Source: Candidatus Poribacteria bacterium
Lineage (GTDB): Bacteria; Poribacteria; WGA-4E; WGA-3G
Length of the DNA: 50,133 nucleotides
Assembly: GCA_028824125.1 (NCBI GenBank)
Contig: JAPPES010000073.1
Coordinates: forward strand, 1-50,133
Direction: 5' to 3'
The notes below the pieces were generated by a model, which saw only the letters and a program-made list of their open reading frames with translations, had not been told where the DNA came from and did not search any database. Positions 19,201 through 26,364 of the stretch are shown here, piece after piece (the stretch's first letter is position 1; every line of letters begins with the position of its first letter). Both the position numbers and the translations under genes were made by a program.

Positions 19201-19711
19201 CATAACTCCCATAACCGTAGCCGCCGTAGCGATTCAGATCGCCTTCTCCAAAATAGTGGGTTTTGTTGACTTCAATCGTTACTGATTGGTCAATTTTTAC
19301 CTGTAGGTTAGACTCCATAGGAAGATCAATTCCTTTGGTATCAGGTTTGCGGCGCGGTTTCCAGTCATACAGTTCGGAGAGGTCACCGAGATCGGGTGGG
19401 TATTTCCAACGGCGTAGCGTTTCTAAATAGGGCATCAGTGTCTGACGACGCAAAGAAGTATCTTCGGTTGTTGACGGGGTGTCTGATGTTTCTGTTTTTG
19501 ATTCACTCTCAGGCCACGGGGCTTTTTTAGGTTTTTTACGAAATGGGTTCTCCACTGGAGACAGAGAGGTGTCCTCCTGTTGAGGGGGTGGAGGGACTTC
19601 GTCTTTTTTCGCAGTCAAGGCTGGTTTTGCAAAAACAAAAATACAGAGGGCGAGCGTAAACAGGAATATATATCTATTTGCATGCTGTGGATTCAAAAGT
19701 GTGTGCTCCAT
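13250..19711 (-). CDS. Giant SprA-like outer-membrane translocon protein
   Basis: This 2153-residue protein has a Sec signal (about 13-34), a Pro/charged segment, and a Gly/Tyr-rich low-complexity region (about 165-235). The body resembles SprA of the type IX secretion system: GLHGRVGERVHIAVDYNA, IQIADANYIKNRYYLI, repeated LDSEDLNGDGVLDS-type acidic loops, GWRFDGPFQPKFFG, then a long beta-strand-rich C-terminal part ending in Phe-Glu, as in outer-membrane barrels. SprA (about 2300-2400 residues in Bacteroidetes) is the barrel through which T9SS cargo leaves the cell. The low-complexity repeat and many NDG/DGD calcium-like loops are unusual. No other T9SS gene lies nearby, but a candidate cargo does (sulfatase at 39843). 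Identification is by remembered motifs; alternatives are another large barrel or LptD-like protein. Confidence 0.72.
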   Translation of the reverse strand: MEHTLLNPQHANRYIFLFTLALCIFVFAKPALTAKKDEVPPPPQQEDTSLSPVENPFRKKPKKAPWPESESKTETSDTPSTTEDTSLRRQTLMPYLETLRRWKYPPDLGDLSELYDWKPRRKPDTKGIDLPMESNLQVKIDQSVTIEVNKTHYFGEGDLNRYGGYGYGSYGDYGSGLDLGLSSSYGYEDFGYSSGFGGGYNSFGGGYSSYGGYSSYGRGGVPRATGINIRQQQIIGLHGRVGERVHIAVDYNAGDTFGGGYGGYGSSYGGYGLGGTKEQKIKIWYEGKPDSFIKTISFGDITLSLPNTRFLNINRNLFGLEGVFEYKNTRMTLFGSRSKGVREVRTFRGQSRRASFGYGPRGIQIADANYIKNRYYLIHQGEDGLLHKAYLPIKQGSVQIYIDDSVVGNNQGGQRTSQGYFNPQFPGQDYNIDYETGEIEFLSPIASSYTIVVAYEYLGDGGGSVGNPENVFADENRDGSIDEEGEEVGYVVLKEKGFRGTVADNVYFLSNRNINPRDFQLTIIRQGQSETFQTEDGLVPYIEIFGLDQNGDGIVDSEFIDYDRGILRFPNLHPFKIDDLQHPYYRYRDSLNNEAIYLESLRSTDQIYTIVADYSYQSETYNVGPFVIPNSETVRLNGRVLTRDTDYLMTYEYLGTIRFFTELDEFDEIVVEFEKTPFGGSQQAVAGVWLEYTHKPKPKSEREQNLEDRFNRLGGMQMTQTGLDSNLRGDRFSDGFPVTGTRSGRGFGNTGFGRTGFGGGGFSSGYSNFGSFGGRSRIGPSYFGGYGTGMNYFNPVFQKGFTVSTGYILTTGQKPALVPNVNEVPNRLQAFNINTSFGRAFNIAWLLNPLPFVNVQNFPLSIDFSGESAYSHNNPNSVGVALIDSMEGVKETTTIPTIKYSWKPSSVPYVLESLQTDTPTHNYSVLPTQENRVLFNVVLKDREEAEAVGNYMRNRDVPASSIQPLSLSTEERLIMEIGYNFTDVVEEWGGFSNGISKSGVDYSERGFIEIWMRVQGDDDVTLYLNLGAVNEDADADARLDSEDLPQTLEDTNGDGNVDALDLDLENLPEEQRQRGNGRSDIGEDVGWRFDGPFQPKFFGANNQILDSEDLNGDGVLDSVDAYFQVAIPLNDIPNEWVKGKNQNGWTFLSIPLSKFLPEGSRVPSLVFVQHFRFWLMKNRPGNVQGTFQWASIEIVGNKWEQGVVTKSFAETTTGLSGRQVVEDTLEKFIVGTKDNFSFDDYQSAYIEIEDDELFRKLHPFAATSLGFQTQQQREQTLSLEYYLYPDSHGITSKQLKGFTQSEGQDFSRHDTLRLWLYGDKSHTTFVLQLAPSVNTGYRSSFYSSDPFLNRPEQEEDVNIFENLTDYYEYTVPIDFEGWKLIEIDLRDQNLNEYPDRIEEQNVDSEMSTQELETSPTQNAPDGHPDGFTVRGAGTGVSSTRLSVKNIGGILLGIRNDTDREISGEVWVNEIHLGDPLVRSGWARRGNMSVSLGSIVSLRGGYASQDKDFESGAGEIGRQRLSSRGYSTTNNDYNIDADVTLFSWLPIRYSISEQESETEALRGSYSSTFQSGKSETLNRDVSVQFNRNPFPNLGFAYNYQDFWNERQGTQISHLYTGTFRYNLGSKLGFNVQYRHEDILAKPETATDTTATSTSYYSYGYGRNRDEKTDSGSISLNISPINAFSLNPSYDVRRTLERRDPNRYRTSFFAEGATDPNSTAEEDSDTVPGFSIAARDHRVSLTPRLNRDLLGLRPTVTSRVHFRENWFTEKKDASLNGNVSLGLNLRIQKWFGWIFAEKKPKVEVTRAEENGKLEKNDGQTPVDQQLEKLRENGIDETRIQKLVEDQNNWIDRDKAEIEQKQRSSTVTPRPLAPQQPKQEGLLLRIINTFTINTSANFNASESFRQLESGQSLIEIWKLDREAEERTNSRNSNRYNIRTSVDPWKWLSFGTNLITADSFRKSYGSPYTTHAETYEADIKLNAQQASSFQLRYSFTIRNEANLEVTLSDSAAHTPSLSWHQKWSGETRTSLGIRTTLRDHLRSGIQSNAFIISPNFSIDYRYRTEGGIRLPLIGRISLKHDLDLTNTFSLAIRRENYGANKEQRSERYETTLRVGYKLSDHLTANLHLGLSYNHDRVEEGRDYLSVASALTVRGQFE

Positions 19712-19892
19712 GAATGTTTATTGCTATATGAAGTATTGTAACGTAAAAGAAAAAAGCAAGTTTACTTTAGATGGTATGTTAATTCAAAATTCTGTAAAAA
19801 GTTAAATTTGTAATCGTTTTCGCTTTATTCAGGTGCATCTTTCACCATTTTCTATTTGCAGCAGGGATTTGCACCCGACACCCACATCACTA

Positions 19893-19921
19893 TTGACAAT
19901 CACGTAATTACAATGTACAAT
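19893..19921 (+). promoter_or_regulatory. Sigma70-type promoter for the WD40 gene
   Basis: TTGACA (19893-19898) and TACAAT (19916-19921) are separated by 17 bp. The predicted start, near 19928, leaves a leader of about 50 bases with AAGGA at 19963-19967. Confidence 0.72.
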
Positions 19922-19977
19922 TTGCAGATGGTAAAATATGAATTAAAACAACATCTTCATAAAAGGATAACGTTCTC

Positions 19978-21927
19978 ATGCAAAAAACAGCGGTTTTGAT
20001 TTTAATGATTGCGTTCTCATTATGTGTTATGTCACAAAACACTGACGCACAAGATTGGCATTTGCGGGGCTTACCCGAAGGTGCGATCGCGCGGCTCGGT
20101 AAAGGCGCAATAAACAAAGTCGCCTACGCTCCCGATGGCACTCGGCTGGCAGTTGGAAGTTCCATCGGTGTCTGGATTTACGATGTAGAGACAAGCACGG
20201 CATTGGATCTTTTCCCGATGTCAGGCGTATCTTGCTTAGCATTTAGTCCAGATGGGAAGACGCTCGTGAGTGGGAGCAATCGACATAATCTTGTTTTATG
20301 GGATATGGCAACAGGTGAACCGCTGCGCACTTTCAACAATGTTTATGGCAGTGATGTTTTCAGCGTGGCGTTTAGCCCAGATGGTAAGACACTTGTTAGT
20401 GGGCATGACAACGGCTTTATCTGTTTGTGGGAGACAGCAACAGGTAAAGCTTCAAACTACTTCTTCAATATATGGGGTGAAGAAGGGACTGTACTCGTCC
20501 CCAAACATATAGATGCAATTCGTGGCTTAGCGTATAGTCCGGATGGGAAAATCCTCGTCAGTATATGTGATGGGGACAGTGACGCAGTTCATTTGTGGGA
20601 GGCGACAACGGGTAAGTACATCCAACTCTTGTATAGTGTGGAGGGTGAGATGGATTCAGTCGAAAGTATCGCCTTCAGTCCGGATGGGCGGACACTTGCA
20701 ATTGGATCTGGAACTGGTGGGATTGACTTGTGGAATATGACGGAAACTGAAGCACTCCCGCAATACCTTGATGGATATCATAGGTGGGAAGTTCTAAGTT
20801 TAGCGTTTAGCCAAGATGGTGCGCTGCTTGCCAGTTGTGGTCGGGACAGTACCGTCCGTTTATGGGATATGGAAACCAACAAGCACCTCCGCACTTTTAT
20901 CGGACATAAAGATGATGTCTTTAGTGTAGCGTTTAGTCCGGATGGAAAAACCCTCGCGAGTAGCAGTAAGGAAGCTGTCCGTTTATGGAACACGGAGGGA
21001 GAAGAGCATCTACGTTTTGTTATCACGCATACCGCTATTTTGGATGTCGCGTTTAGTCCGGATGGGAAAACCCTCGCGAGTGGGCATGAAGACAATACTG
21101 TCGGTTTATGGGACGCGAAAACGGGTAAATCCCTCAATACTCTCATTGGACATAAGGGTGAGGTCTCTAACGTGGCATTTAGTCCAGATGGAAAGACACT
21201 TGCCAGTAGTGGGAATGAGGACAAAACTGTCCGTTTATGGGACACGAAAACGGGTATACCCCTGATTGCTCCCATTGGGCATAAGGGTATAGTCCGTAGT
21301 GTAGTGTTTAGTCCAGATGGGAAGACATTCGCTACTGAATTTCTGGTCGGCATCGTCTATTTTCGGGATACAAAAACAAGCGAACTCCGCCACACATTCA
21401 CTAAACCGAAACATTGGGTCGGTCCCGTAATGTTCAATCCGGATGGACAGGTGCTTGCACTGGTTCAGGATGAGGACAGAAATCGCAGTTTATGGGATAT
21501 AAAAGCAGACGAACTTATATGTACCTTTATTGTGCCTACAACAAAACGGAGTCTGTGGGGGGTGGCATTCAGTCCGGATGGTAGCATGCTTGCAACGGGC
21601 ATGGTGGATAAAACGCCCTTAGGTAAAAGGGACGATATTGTGTGGTTGTGGGATACAACGACAGGTGAACATATACGCACCCTCACCGGGCATCTTGGTA
21701 ATATTACGTGCGTAGCGTTCAGTCCGGATGGGCAGCTGCTTGCCAGTGGCAGTGAGGATGAGACTGTCTTTTTATGGCCAATATCATTAAAAGCGAAAAC
21801 GGGAAAACACCCGCACATCCTTATTGGACACAATGATGAGGTTTTGGATGCGGCGTTTAGTCCAGATGGGAAGACCCTTGCCAGTCGGAGTAAGGATGGC
21901 ATCGTGCTGCTGTGGAATGTTCCGTAG
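19978..21927 (+). CDS. Exported WD40-repeat beta-propeller protein
   Basis: This 649-residue protein has a Sec signal (about 1-24, cut near NTDA/QDW) followed by about 13 WD40 repeats with the bacterial pattern VAFSPDGKTLASGS..D.TVRLWD, enough for two seven-bladed propellers. The conserved opening LPEGAIARLGKGAINKVAYAPDGTRLAVGSSIGVWIYD is shared with the gene at 49432, so the two are paralogs of one exported family. WD40 propellers bind partners and have no catalytic residues. The promoter is strong; no cotranscribed partner is seen, and a repeat-rich gap follows. One repeat near 21340-21420 is degenerate (TFATEFLVGIVYFRD). Confidence 0.85.
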   Translation: MQKTAVLILMIAFSLCVMSQNTDAQDWHLRGLPEGAIARLGKGAINKVAYAPDGTRLAVGSSIGVWIYDVETSTALDLFPMSGVSCLAFSPDGKTLVSGSNRHNLVLWDMATGEPLRTFNNVYGSDVFSVAFSPDGKTLVSGHDNGFICLWETATGKASNYFFNIWGEEGTVLVPKHIDAIRGLAYSPDGKILVSICDGDSDAVHLWEATTGKYIQLLYSVEGEMDSVESIAFSPDGRTLAIGSGTGGIDLWNMTETEALPQYLDGYHRWEVLSLAFSQDGALLASCGRDSTVRLWDMETNKHLRTFIGHKDDVFSVAFSPDGKTLASSSKEAVRLWNTEGEEHLRFVITHTAILDVAFSPDGKTLASGHEDNTVGLWDAKTGKSLNTLIGHKGEVSNVAFSPDGKTLASSGNEDKTVRLWDTKTGIPLIAPIGHKGIVRSVVFSPDGKTFATEFLVGIVYFRDTKTSELRHTFTKPKHWVGPVMFNPDGQVLALVQDEDRNRSLWDIKADELICTFIVPTTKRSLWGVAFSPDGSMLATGMVDKTPLGKRDDIVWLWDTTTGEHIRTLTGHLGNITCVAFSPDGQLLASGSEDETVFLWPISLKAKTGKHPHILIGHNDEVLDAAFSPDGKTLASRSKDGIVLLWNVP

Positions 21928-21949
21928 GTCAGGTTTCGCTTGTGACAAT

Positions 21950-22215
21950 TGTTAATTCTCTGAAGCTCGGATAAACGCGGAGAACGCGGATTATTTCTCT
22001 CCTGTCAGAATCGCGGATTATCGCCAAATCAACGGTATGAATCATGGAGCATGCACATATGGCATGCTCCATGATTCATACCGTTGATTTCACTTCCAGA
22101 TTGCGCTGTGGGGGATAGCACAAACTGGAAGTTTATGGGGCAAACGCTTGATAGTTTTGGCATCATCCGCGATTCTGACACATACCAAAAACTGAACACA
22201 TCCAAAGTTTTACAA
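21950..22215. mobile_element. Family-E element carrying a long central palindrome
   Basis: TGTCAGAATCGCGGAT (22003-22018) is inverted at 22165-22180, and the right end continues as CATACCAAAAACT toward TTTACAACCC, matching the element at 11775-12028. Between them lies a perfect 29-bp inverted repeat (22026-22054 with 22062-22090, 7-base loop containing CATATG) and a third imperfect stem (CTTCCAG..CTGGAAG, about 22092-22131). A 23-bp piece of the palindrome (22069-22091) recurs exactly at 34395-34417. Confidence 0.65.
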
Positions 22216-22219
22216 CCCG

Positions 22220-22248
22220 TTGACATTTGAAGGCTAATTTGATAGAAT
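22220..22248 (+). promoter_or_regulatory. Candidate sigma70 promoter upstream of selA
   Basis: TTGACA (22220-22225) and TAGAAT (22243-22248) are 17 bp apart. It lies 230 bp before the selA start, with a family-A element in between, so the element would form the leader of the transcript. Confidence 0.5.
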
Positions 22249-22291
22249 CTATAGTGAAATGAATGAATATGTACGCACTATTTTATAAAAC

Positions 22292-22451
22292 TATAGTGAA
22301 CTTTGAAATTATTGGGACACTTTGACAAATCTATTTTGGAAACATAACGGACAACAGTACTTGAGCATCAATCTGTTAGATTGTGCCTGTGAGAACGCAA
22401 ACTAACAGTTTGCGATACAGAAATGTCCCATTAATTGTAAGTTTTACTATA
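22292..22451. mobile_element. Family-A element in the selA leader
   Basis: The imperfect terminal inverted repeats run for about 30 bp: CTATAGTGAACTTT..ATTGGGACAC on the left and AATGTCCCATTAATTGTAAG..TTTACTATA on the right. Both ends are adjacent to TA. The interior includes the palindrome CGCAAACTAACAGTTTGCG. It has no coding capacity. Confidence 0.65.
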
Positions 22452-22479
22452 TTTCCATTTACTTATTCTGGAAAAGAAA

Positions 22480-23931
22480 TTGACTATCAAAACAGATGCA
22501 CAAAATAGCAAAAACGGTAATAGTTTGCTACGGCAACTCCCAGCAATAGATAAACTCTTATCGCTACCGGAGATGCATGATCTGCAAGTTGCGTACGCTC
22601 GGCCACTTGTAACAGATGCTCTGCGGTCAGTCGTTGCTGACATTCGAGACCAAATTCTGCAAGGAAAAGCAGATCTGACACTACCGGAACCATCTGAATA
22701 TGCAGCATTAACGCGCCAACGAATTGAAGAGATAACGCAGTCCCGCCTCCGAACAGTCGTTAATGCGACCGGAACCGTAACACACACAAATCTTGGGCGT
22801 GCTTTGCTATCACCTTCTGCGTGTGAAAGCCTGCAAGCTGCTGCACAGAACTATGTTAATTTGGAGTACGATTTAGAAACAGGCAAGCGCGGCCATAGGG
22901 ATCGGATTACGGAACCTCTTCTCCAACAATTGACTGGATGCGAAGCATCTACAGTCGTGAATAACAACGCGGCGGCCGTGTTAATTGCTTTACAAACCGT
23001 AGCGCAGGGAAAGGAAGTCATCGTATCACGCGGCGAGTTAATTGAAATAGGGGGTGCCTTCCGCATTCCTGACGTGATGGCAGCGAGTGGGGCTATACTC
23101 AGAGAGGTAGGCACAACAAATCGGACACATCTCCGTGATTATGCTGAAGCGATTAATGAAAACACTGCCCTACTTCTGAAGGTGCATCCAAGTAATTATA
23201 AGATTGTCGGTTTTACGACAACACCTGATATGCAGGAATTGACCGAACTTGGTACTGAGCACGGCATTCCTACGATGGAGGACTTAGGGAGCGGCGCGCT
23301 AATTGATATTTCTAACTATGGACTCCCTCACGAACCCATTGTTGCTGATAGAATTGCTTGCGGCGTTGACATTGTAACTTTTAGCGGTGACAAGTTGCTG
23401 GGAGGGCCACAAGCAGGTATTATAGCCGGAAAAGCACAATGGATTCAGCAAATCCGAAAGAATCCTTTAATGCGTGCCTTACGCGTAGATAAATTGATCA
23501 TCGCAGCATTGTCGGCAACTCTGCAAGCATACTTTAACCCGGATGCCCTTTTAACGCAATTCCCTATGTTTCAGCGATATGCCCGGTCTATTGATGAACT
23601 GCACGGAACTGCTAACGAAATTGCTGACAGACTCACAGTTATTTTTCCAGAAACTATTGAGATTAAAATTACTGAGACATATTCACAAATCGGAAGCGGA
23701 TCGCTGCCTGTTGAGACACTACCGAGTGTTGCGGTAGTGCTAAGTCCTTTGGAGATTTCGGCTGAAAAACTCGCGGAACATTTCAGACAAGGGAGCACAC
23801 CTATTATTGGGCGGATCGAAAACGATCAATTATGGTTTGATGTGCGGACTCTTTACGAAAGAGAACAAAAACAATTAATTGAAACTGCAGCAGAGGTGGC
23901 TTCAAGATTAGGAGGTGTGCCTGAAAGTTAG
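22480..23931 (+). CDS. selA: L-seryl-tRNA(Sec) selenium transferase
   Basis: This 483-residue protein is full length for SelA, which converts Ser-tRNA(Sec) to selenocysteinyl-tRNA(Sec) using selenophosphate and PLP. Hallmarks are VVNATGTVTHTNLGRALLS near residue 90, the glycine-rich NNNAAAV region, MEDLGSGALID, and the PLP lysine in FSGDKLLGGPQAG (Lys305). The start is TTG 22480 with GGAAAAG just upstream. Its presence predicts that this organism makes selenoproteins; selB, selC and selD are not in the window. The next gene begins one base after its stop, suggesting cotranscription. Confidence 0.93.
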   Translation: MTIKTDAQNSKNGNSLLRQLPAIDKLLSLPEMHDLQVAYARPLVTDALRSVVADIRDQILQGKADLTLPEPSEYAALTRQRIEEITQSRLRTVVNATGTVTHTNLGRALLSPSACESLQAAAQNYVNLEYDLETGKRGHRDRITEPLLQQLTGCEASTVVNNNAAAVLIALQTVAQGKEVIVSRGELIEIGGAFRIPDVMAASGAILREVGTTNRTHLRDYAEAINENTALLLKVHPSNYKIVGFTTTPDMQELTELGTEHGIPTMEDLGSGALIDISNYGLPHEPIVADRIACGVDIVTFSGDKLLGGPQAGIIAGKAQWIQQIRKNPLMRALRVDKLIIAALSATLQAYFNPDALLTQFPMFQRYARSIDELHGTANEIADRLTVIFPETIEIKITETYSQIGSGSLPVETLPSVAVVLSPLEISAEKLAEHFRQGSTPIIGRIENDQLWFDVRTLYEREQKQLIETAAEVASRLGGVPES

Positions 23932-23932
23932 T

Positions 23933-24745
23933 ATGAAAGGCATTTTTCTGCTTTCAATCTGCCTCTTATGTGCATGCACAGAAACTTCTCAAGATGCTGT
24001 TCCGTCAAAGGAGTTAACTAAAAAAATTGTTTCCTACATTGATGGCGCACAAATGCGTCTGATTCCATCTGGGACTTTTCTGATGGGAAATCCGCAGGAA
24101 GGCACAGGGGACACTGATGAGTACCCAGTGCATGAGGTGTTCATTGATGCCTTTTACATAGACGTCCATGAAGTAACCAACGCACGCTATCAACAGTTCG
24201 TATTAGCAACCGGATATCCGCCTCCACCTCTGTGGCACGATCCTAAATTCAACAAACCTAACGATCCAGTCGTTAATGTGACATGGCGCGATGCTGTTGC
24301 TTATGCAAACTGGGGAAACAAAAGGTTACCGACTGAGGCTGAATGGGAGTATGCAGCACGTGGGAATCTCATTGGTAAAAAGTATCCATCTGGTGATATA
24401 ATAACGCATGATACGGCTAATTTTGGTGGTGTAGGCGGTATAGATATATGGAAACAGACATCGCCTGTTGGCAGTTTTCCACCTAACAGTTACGATTTAT
24501 ACGACATGGCGGGAAACGTTTGGGAATGGTGTTTTGACGAATACAACGGTGAATTCTATCAAACATCTCCGAAAAATAATCCGCGCTTTGGTAGAGAATT
24601 CGCTTCTGATAATGAAAACTTTCGTATTCTACGCGGTGGTGGATGGGGTGGAAGTGCTGAAGACCTACATGTCGCTGACCGATGGTATCACCTAACGACA
24701 GGTAGCACTATCGGTTTTCGTTGTGTGAAGGATGTAGATGAATAA
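23933..24745 (+). CDS. Lipoprotein with an FGE/SUMF1-type domain
   Basis: This 270-residue protein has a lipoprotein signal (LLCA-Cys15 lipobox; start at ATG 23933) and one formylglycine-generating-enzyme-fold domain: MRLIPSGTFLMG, VTNARYQQF, LPTEAEWEYAARG, YDMAGNVWEWCFDEY, RILRGGGWGG, GFRCVKD. True aerobic FGE needs a Cys pair in the segment after RGGS; here that segment (GGWGGSAEDLHVADRW) has none, so sulfatase-activating activity is unlikely. The fold is also used in ligand-binding and structural proteins. An in-frame GTG at 23915 would extend it by six residues into selA, but the shorter form gives a cleaner signal peptide. It abuts selA. Confidence 0.8.
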   Translation: MKGIFLLSICLLCACTETSQDAVPSKELTKKIVSYIDGAQMRLIPSGTFLMGNPQEGTGDTDEYPVHEVFIDAFYIDVHEVTNARYQQFVLATGYPPPPLWHDPKFNKPNDPVVNVTWRDAVAYANWGNKRLPTEAEWEYAARGNLIGKKYPSGDIITHDTANFGGVGGIDIWKQTSPVGSFPPNSYDLYDMAGNVWEWCFDEYNGEFYQTSPKNNPRFGREFASDNENFRILRGGGWGGSAEDLHVADRWYHLTTGSTIGFRCVKDVDE

Positions 24746-24770
24746 GAAGCACATCATTCTATCTATATCT

Positions 24771-25177
24771 GAGCTGCTACCTTGTAGCACAAACTTCATG
24801 AAGATTAAATAAATATTTCGGTAATTTCTTTAGTCCCGTAGGGACGATATGTTTATAGAAAAACGTTGAACAACTTCTCTTTAGTCCCGTAGGGACGATA
24901 TGTCCAAAATATGTCGTTGGCGGACACATATCGTCCCTACGGGACTAATGGAATGAGGTCGTCCGCGCTGCTATAAACATATCGTCCCTACGGGACTGAA
25001 GAGTGCTTAAAATGTTCCGAATATGCATAATGAAAATTACCGAATTAATAAATTAATCTTCATCCAGTTTGTGCATCTATAGAACGCAAACTGGATTGCT
25101 ACAAAATATGTGCTAATTATCAGCATTTTGATTAGAGATGGTGTTCCATATCTGAGTTTTGTAGGTAGCAACTTGGA
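24771..25177. mobile_element. Family-B composite palindromic element with four TAGTCCCGTAGGGACG cores
   Basis: The outer ends are related inverted repeats (GAGCTGCTACCTTGTAGCAC on the left; GTAGGTAGCAACTTGG on the right). Inside them, ATGAAGATTAAATAAATATT.. (about 24798) is inverted near 25030-25065. The centre holds two concentric hairpins: 24832-24858 with 24971-24997 (27 bp perfect), and 24881-24903 with 24926-24948 (23 bp perfect). The right flank carries an ACGCAAACTGGATTGC palindrome fragment. No gene is present in this gap (24746-25258). Confidence 0.7.
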
Positions 25178-25258
25178 TTATTCTAAGGCCTACCATTTAC
25201 AATTCTACGTGGTATTAGTGAGGGCGCGTTCCGAGTTTTAGGTAAAGGTATCCGTTAT

Positions 25259-26332
25259 ATGTCAATAAGTGTTGAATTAAACCGAATTACAAAAGCATTT
25301 GATACCACCGTGGCAGTCAATGATATATCTTTGATGATTGCCCCTGGTGAACTGTTTTTTCTGCTCGGCCCTTCTGGATGTGGAAAATCGACGTTACTCC
25401 GCGTTCTTGCCGGATTCTATCGTCCAGATACAGGAGAACTCCGATTTGATGACAAGGTTATGAATGATGTGCCACCACATCAACGCAACACTGGCATGGT
25501 GTTCCAAAACTATGCATTATGGCCACACATGACCGTCGCTGAAAACATTGAATATGGTCTAAGACTTCGTAAACTTGATAAACTTACCCGACAGGAAAAA
25601 ATTACAGGCGCGCTTGAGATGGTCCAGATGGTTGAATACCACGACCGGCCAGTAAACACTCTTTCGGGTGGACAACAACAACGCATCGCACTTGCACGGG
25701 CGTTAGTAATTGAACCGAGTGTTCTTCTACTTGATGAACCACTTAGCAATTTAGACGCTGCACTACGTCAAAATCTCCGTGATGAAATTAAAGACATCCA
25801 TAATCGCACACAGATAACAACCCTTTATGTTACACATGATCAGGTTGAAGCGATTTCTATGGCTGACCGCATGGCGATTATGAAAGACGGTGTTTTTGTC
25901 CAAGTTGGGACACCGCGCGAAATTTATCAATACCCTGCTGATCCTTTCGTTGCAAGTTTTGTGGGAGAGACGAATTTCATAACAGGCAATATCCAAGAAA
26001 TAGCAAACGGTAAAGCCAAGATTGAAACACCTGTAGGTGTGCTTCACACAGAAAGTGTATATCACGATTTCACTCCCGGACAAGAGGTCAGTTGTTCCAT
26101 TCGTCCTGAGACGATTCATCTCAATGGCAATTCTCCCCTCAATCAATTAACTGCAAAAGTCGGTGCGGTTACCTATTTAGGCAGGGTTGAAGAATATGAA
26201 TTGCGAATTGCAGATACGTTAAAACTTAAGGCAATTATTCATAATCCTGGCACTGAAACCAAAAAACCGGGGGATACCGTTGGTATCTCAATGTCTCCGA
26301 AAGCAATTGTGCCGTTGCCTACAAACGAATAA
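25259..26332 (+). CDS. ABC transporter ATP-binding subunit, MalK/PotA/UgpC type
   Basis: This 357-residue protein has the full ATPase set: Walker A GPSGCGKST (37-45), Q-loop FQNYALWPHMTV, signature LSGGQQQR (about 134-141), Walker B VLLLDEPLSNLDA, and switch His in VTHDQVEA. C-terminal TOBE-type beta strands (about 240-350) follow. This architecture energises uptake of sugars, polyamines, ferric iron or similar solutes. No permease or binding protein is adjacent, so the substrate is open; permeases may lie elsewhere. The AddA-like gene starts 32 bp downstream and may be cotranscribed. The ATG at 25259 has AAAGG about 10 bases upstream. Confidence 0.9.
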   Translation: MSISVELNRITKAFDTTVAVNDISLMIAPGELFFLLGPSGCGKSTLLRVLAGFYRPDTGELRFDDKVMNDVPPHQRNTGMVFQNYALWPHMTVAENIEYGLRLRKLDKLTRQEKITGALEMVQMVEYHDRPVNTLSGGQQQRIALARALVIEPSVLLLDEPLSNLDAALRQNLRDEIKDIHNRTQITTLYVTHDQVEAISMADRMAIMKDGVFVQVGTPREIYQYPADPFVASFVGETNFITGNIQEIANGKAKIETPVGVLHTESVYHDFTPGQEVSCSIRPETIHLNGNSPLNQLTAKVGAVTYLGRVEEYELRIADTLKLKAIIHNPGTETKKPGDTVGISMSPKAIVPLPTNE

Positions 26333-26364
26333 CGATTTTCAATACCCAATTATCAACGGATAAA

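Noticed and set aside
20778..21902. Long antisense ORFs opposite the WD40 gene
   Set aside because: They mirror the repetitive WD40 codons (serine/leucine-rich shadows) and have no ribosome sites.
23933..24745. Authentic formylglycine-generating enzyme for the sulfatase
   Set aside because: The catalytic cysteine pair after the RGG motif is absent and the protein is an exported lipoprotein, whereas the sulfatase is Tat-exported and needs maturation before export.
24831..24997. Possible CRISPR array (four repeats of one core)
   Set aside because: Two copies are inverted and spacers differ in length; the pattern is nested hairpins, not direct repeats with uniform spacers. No cas genes are present.
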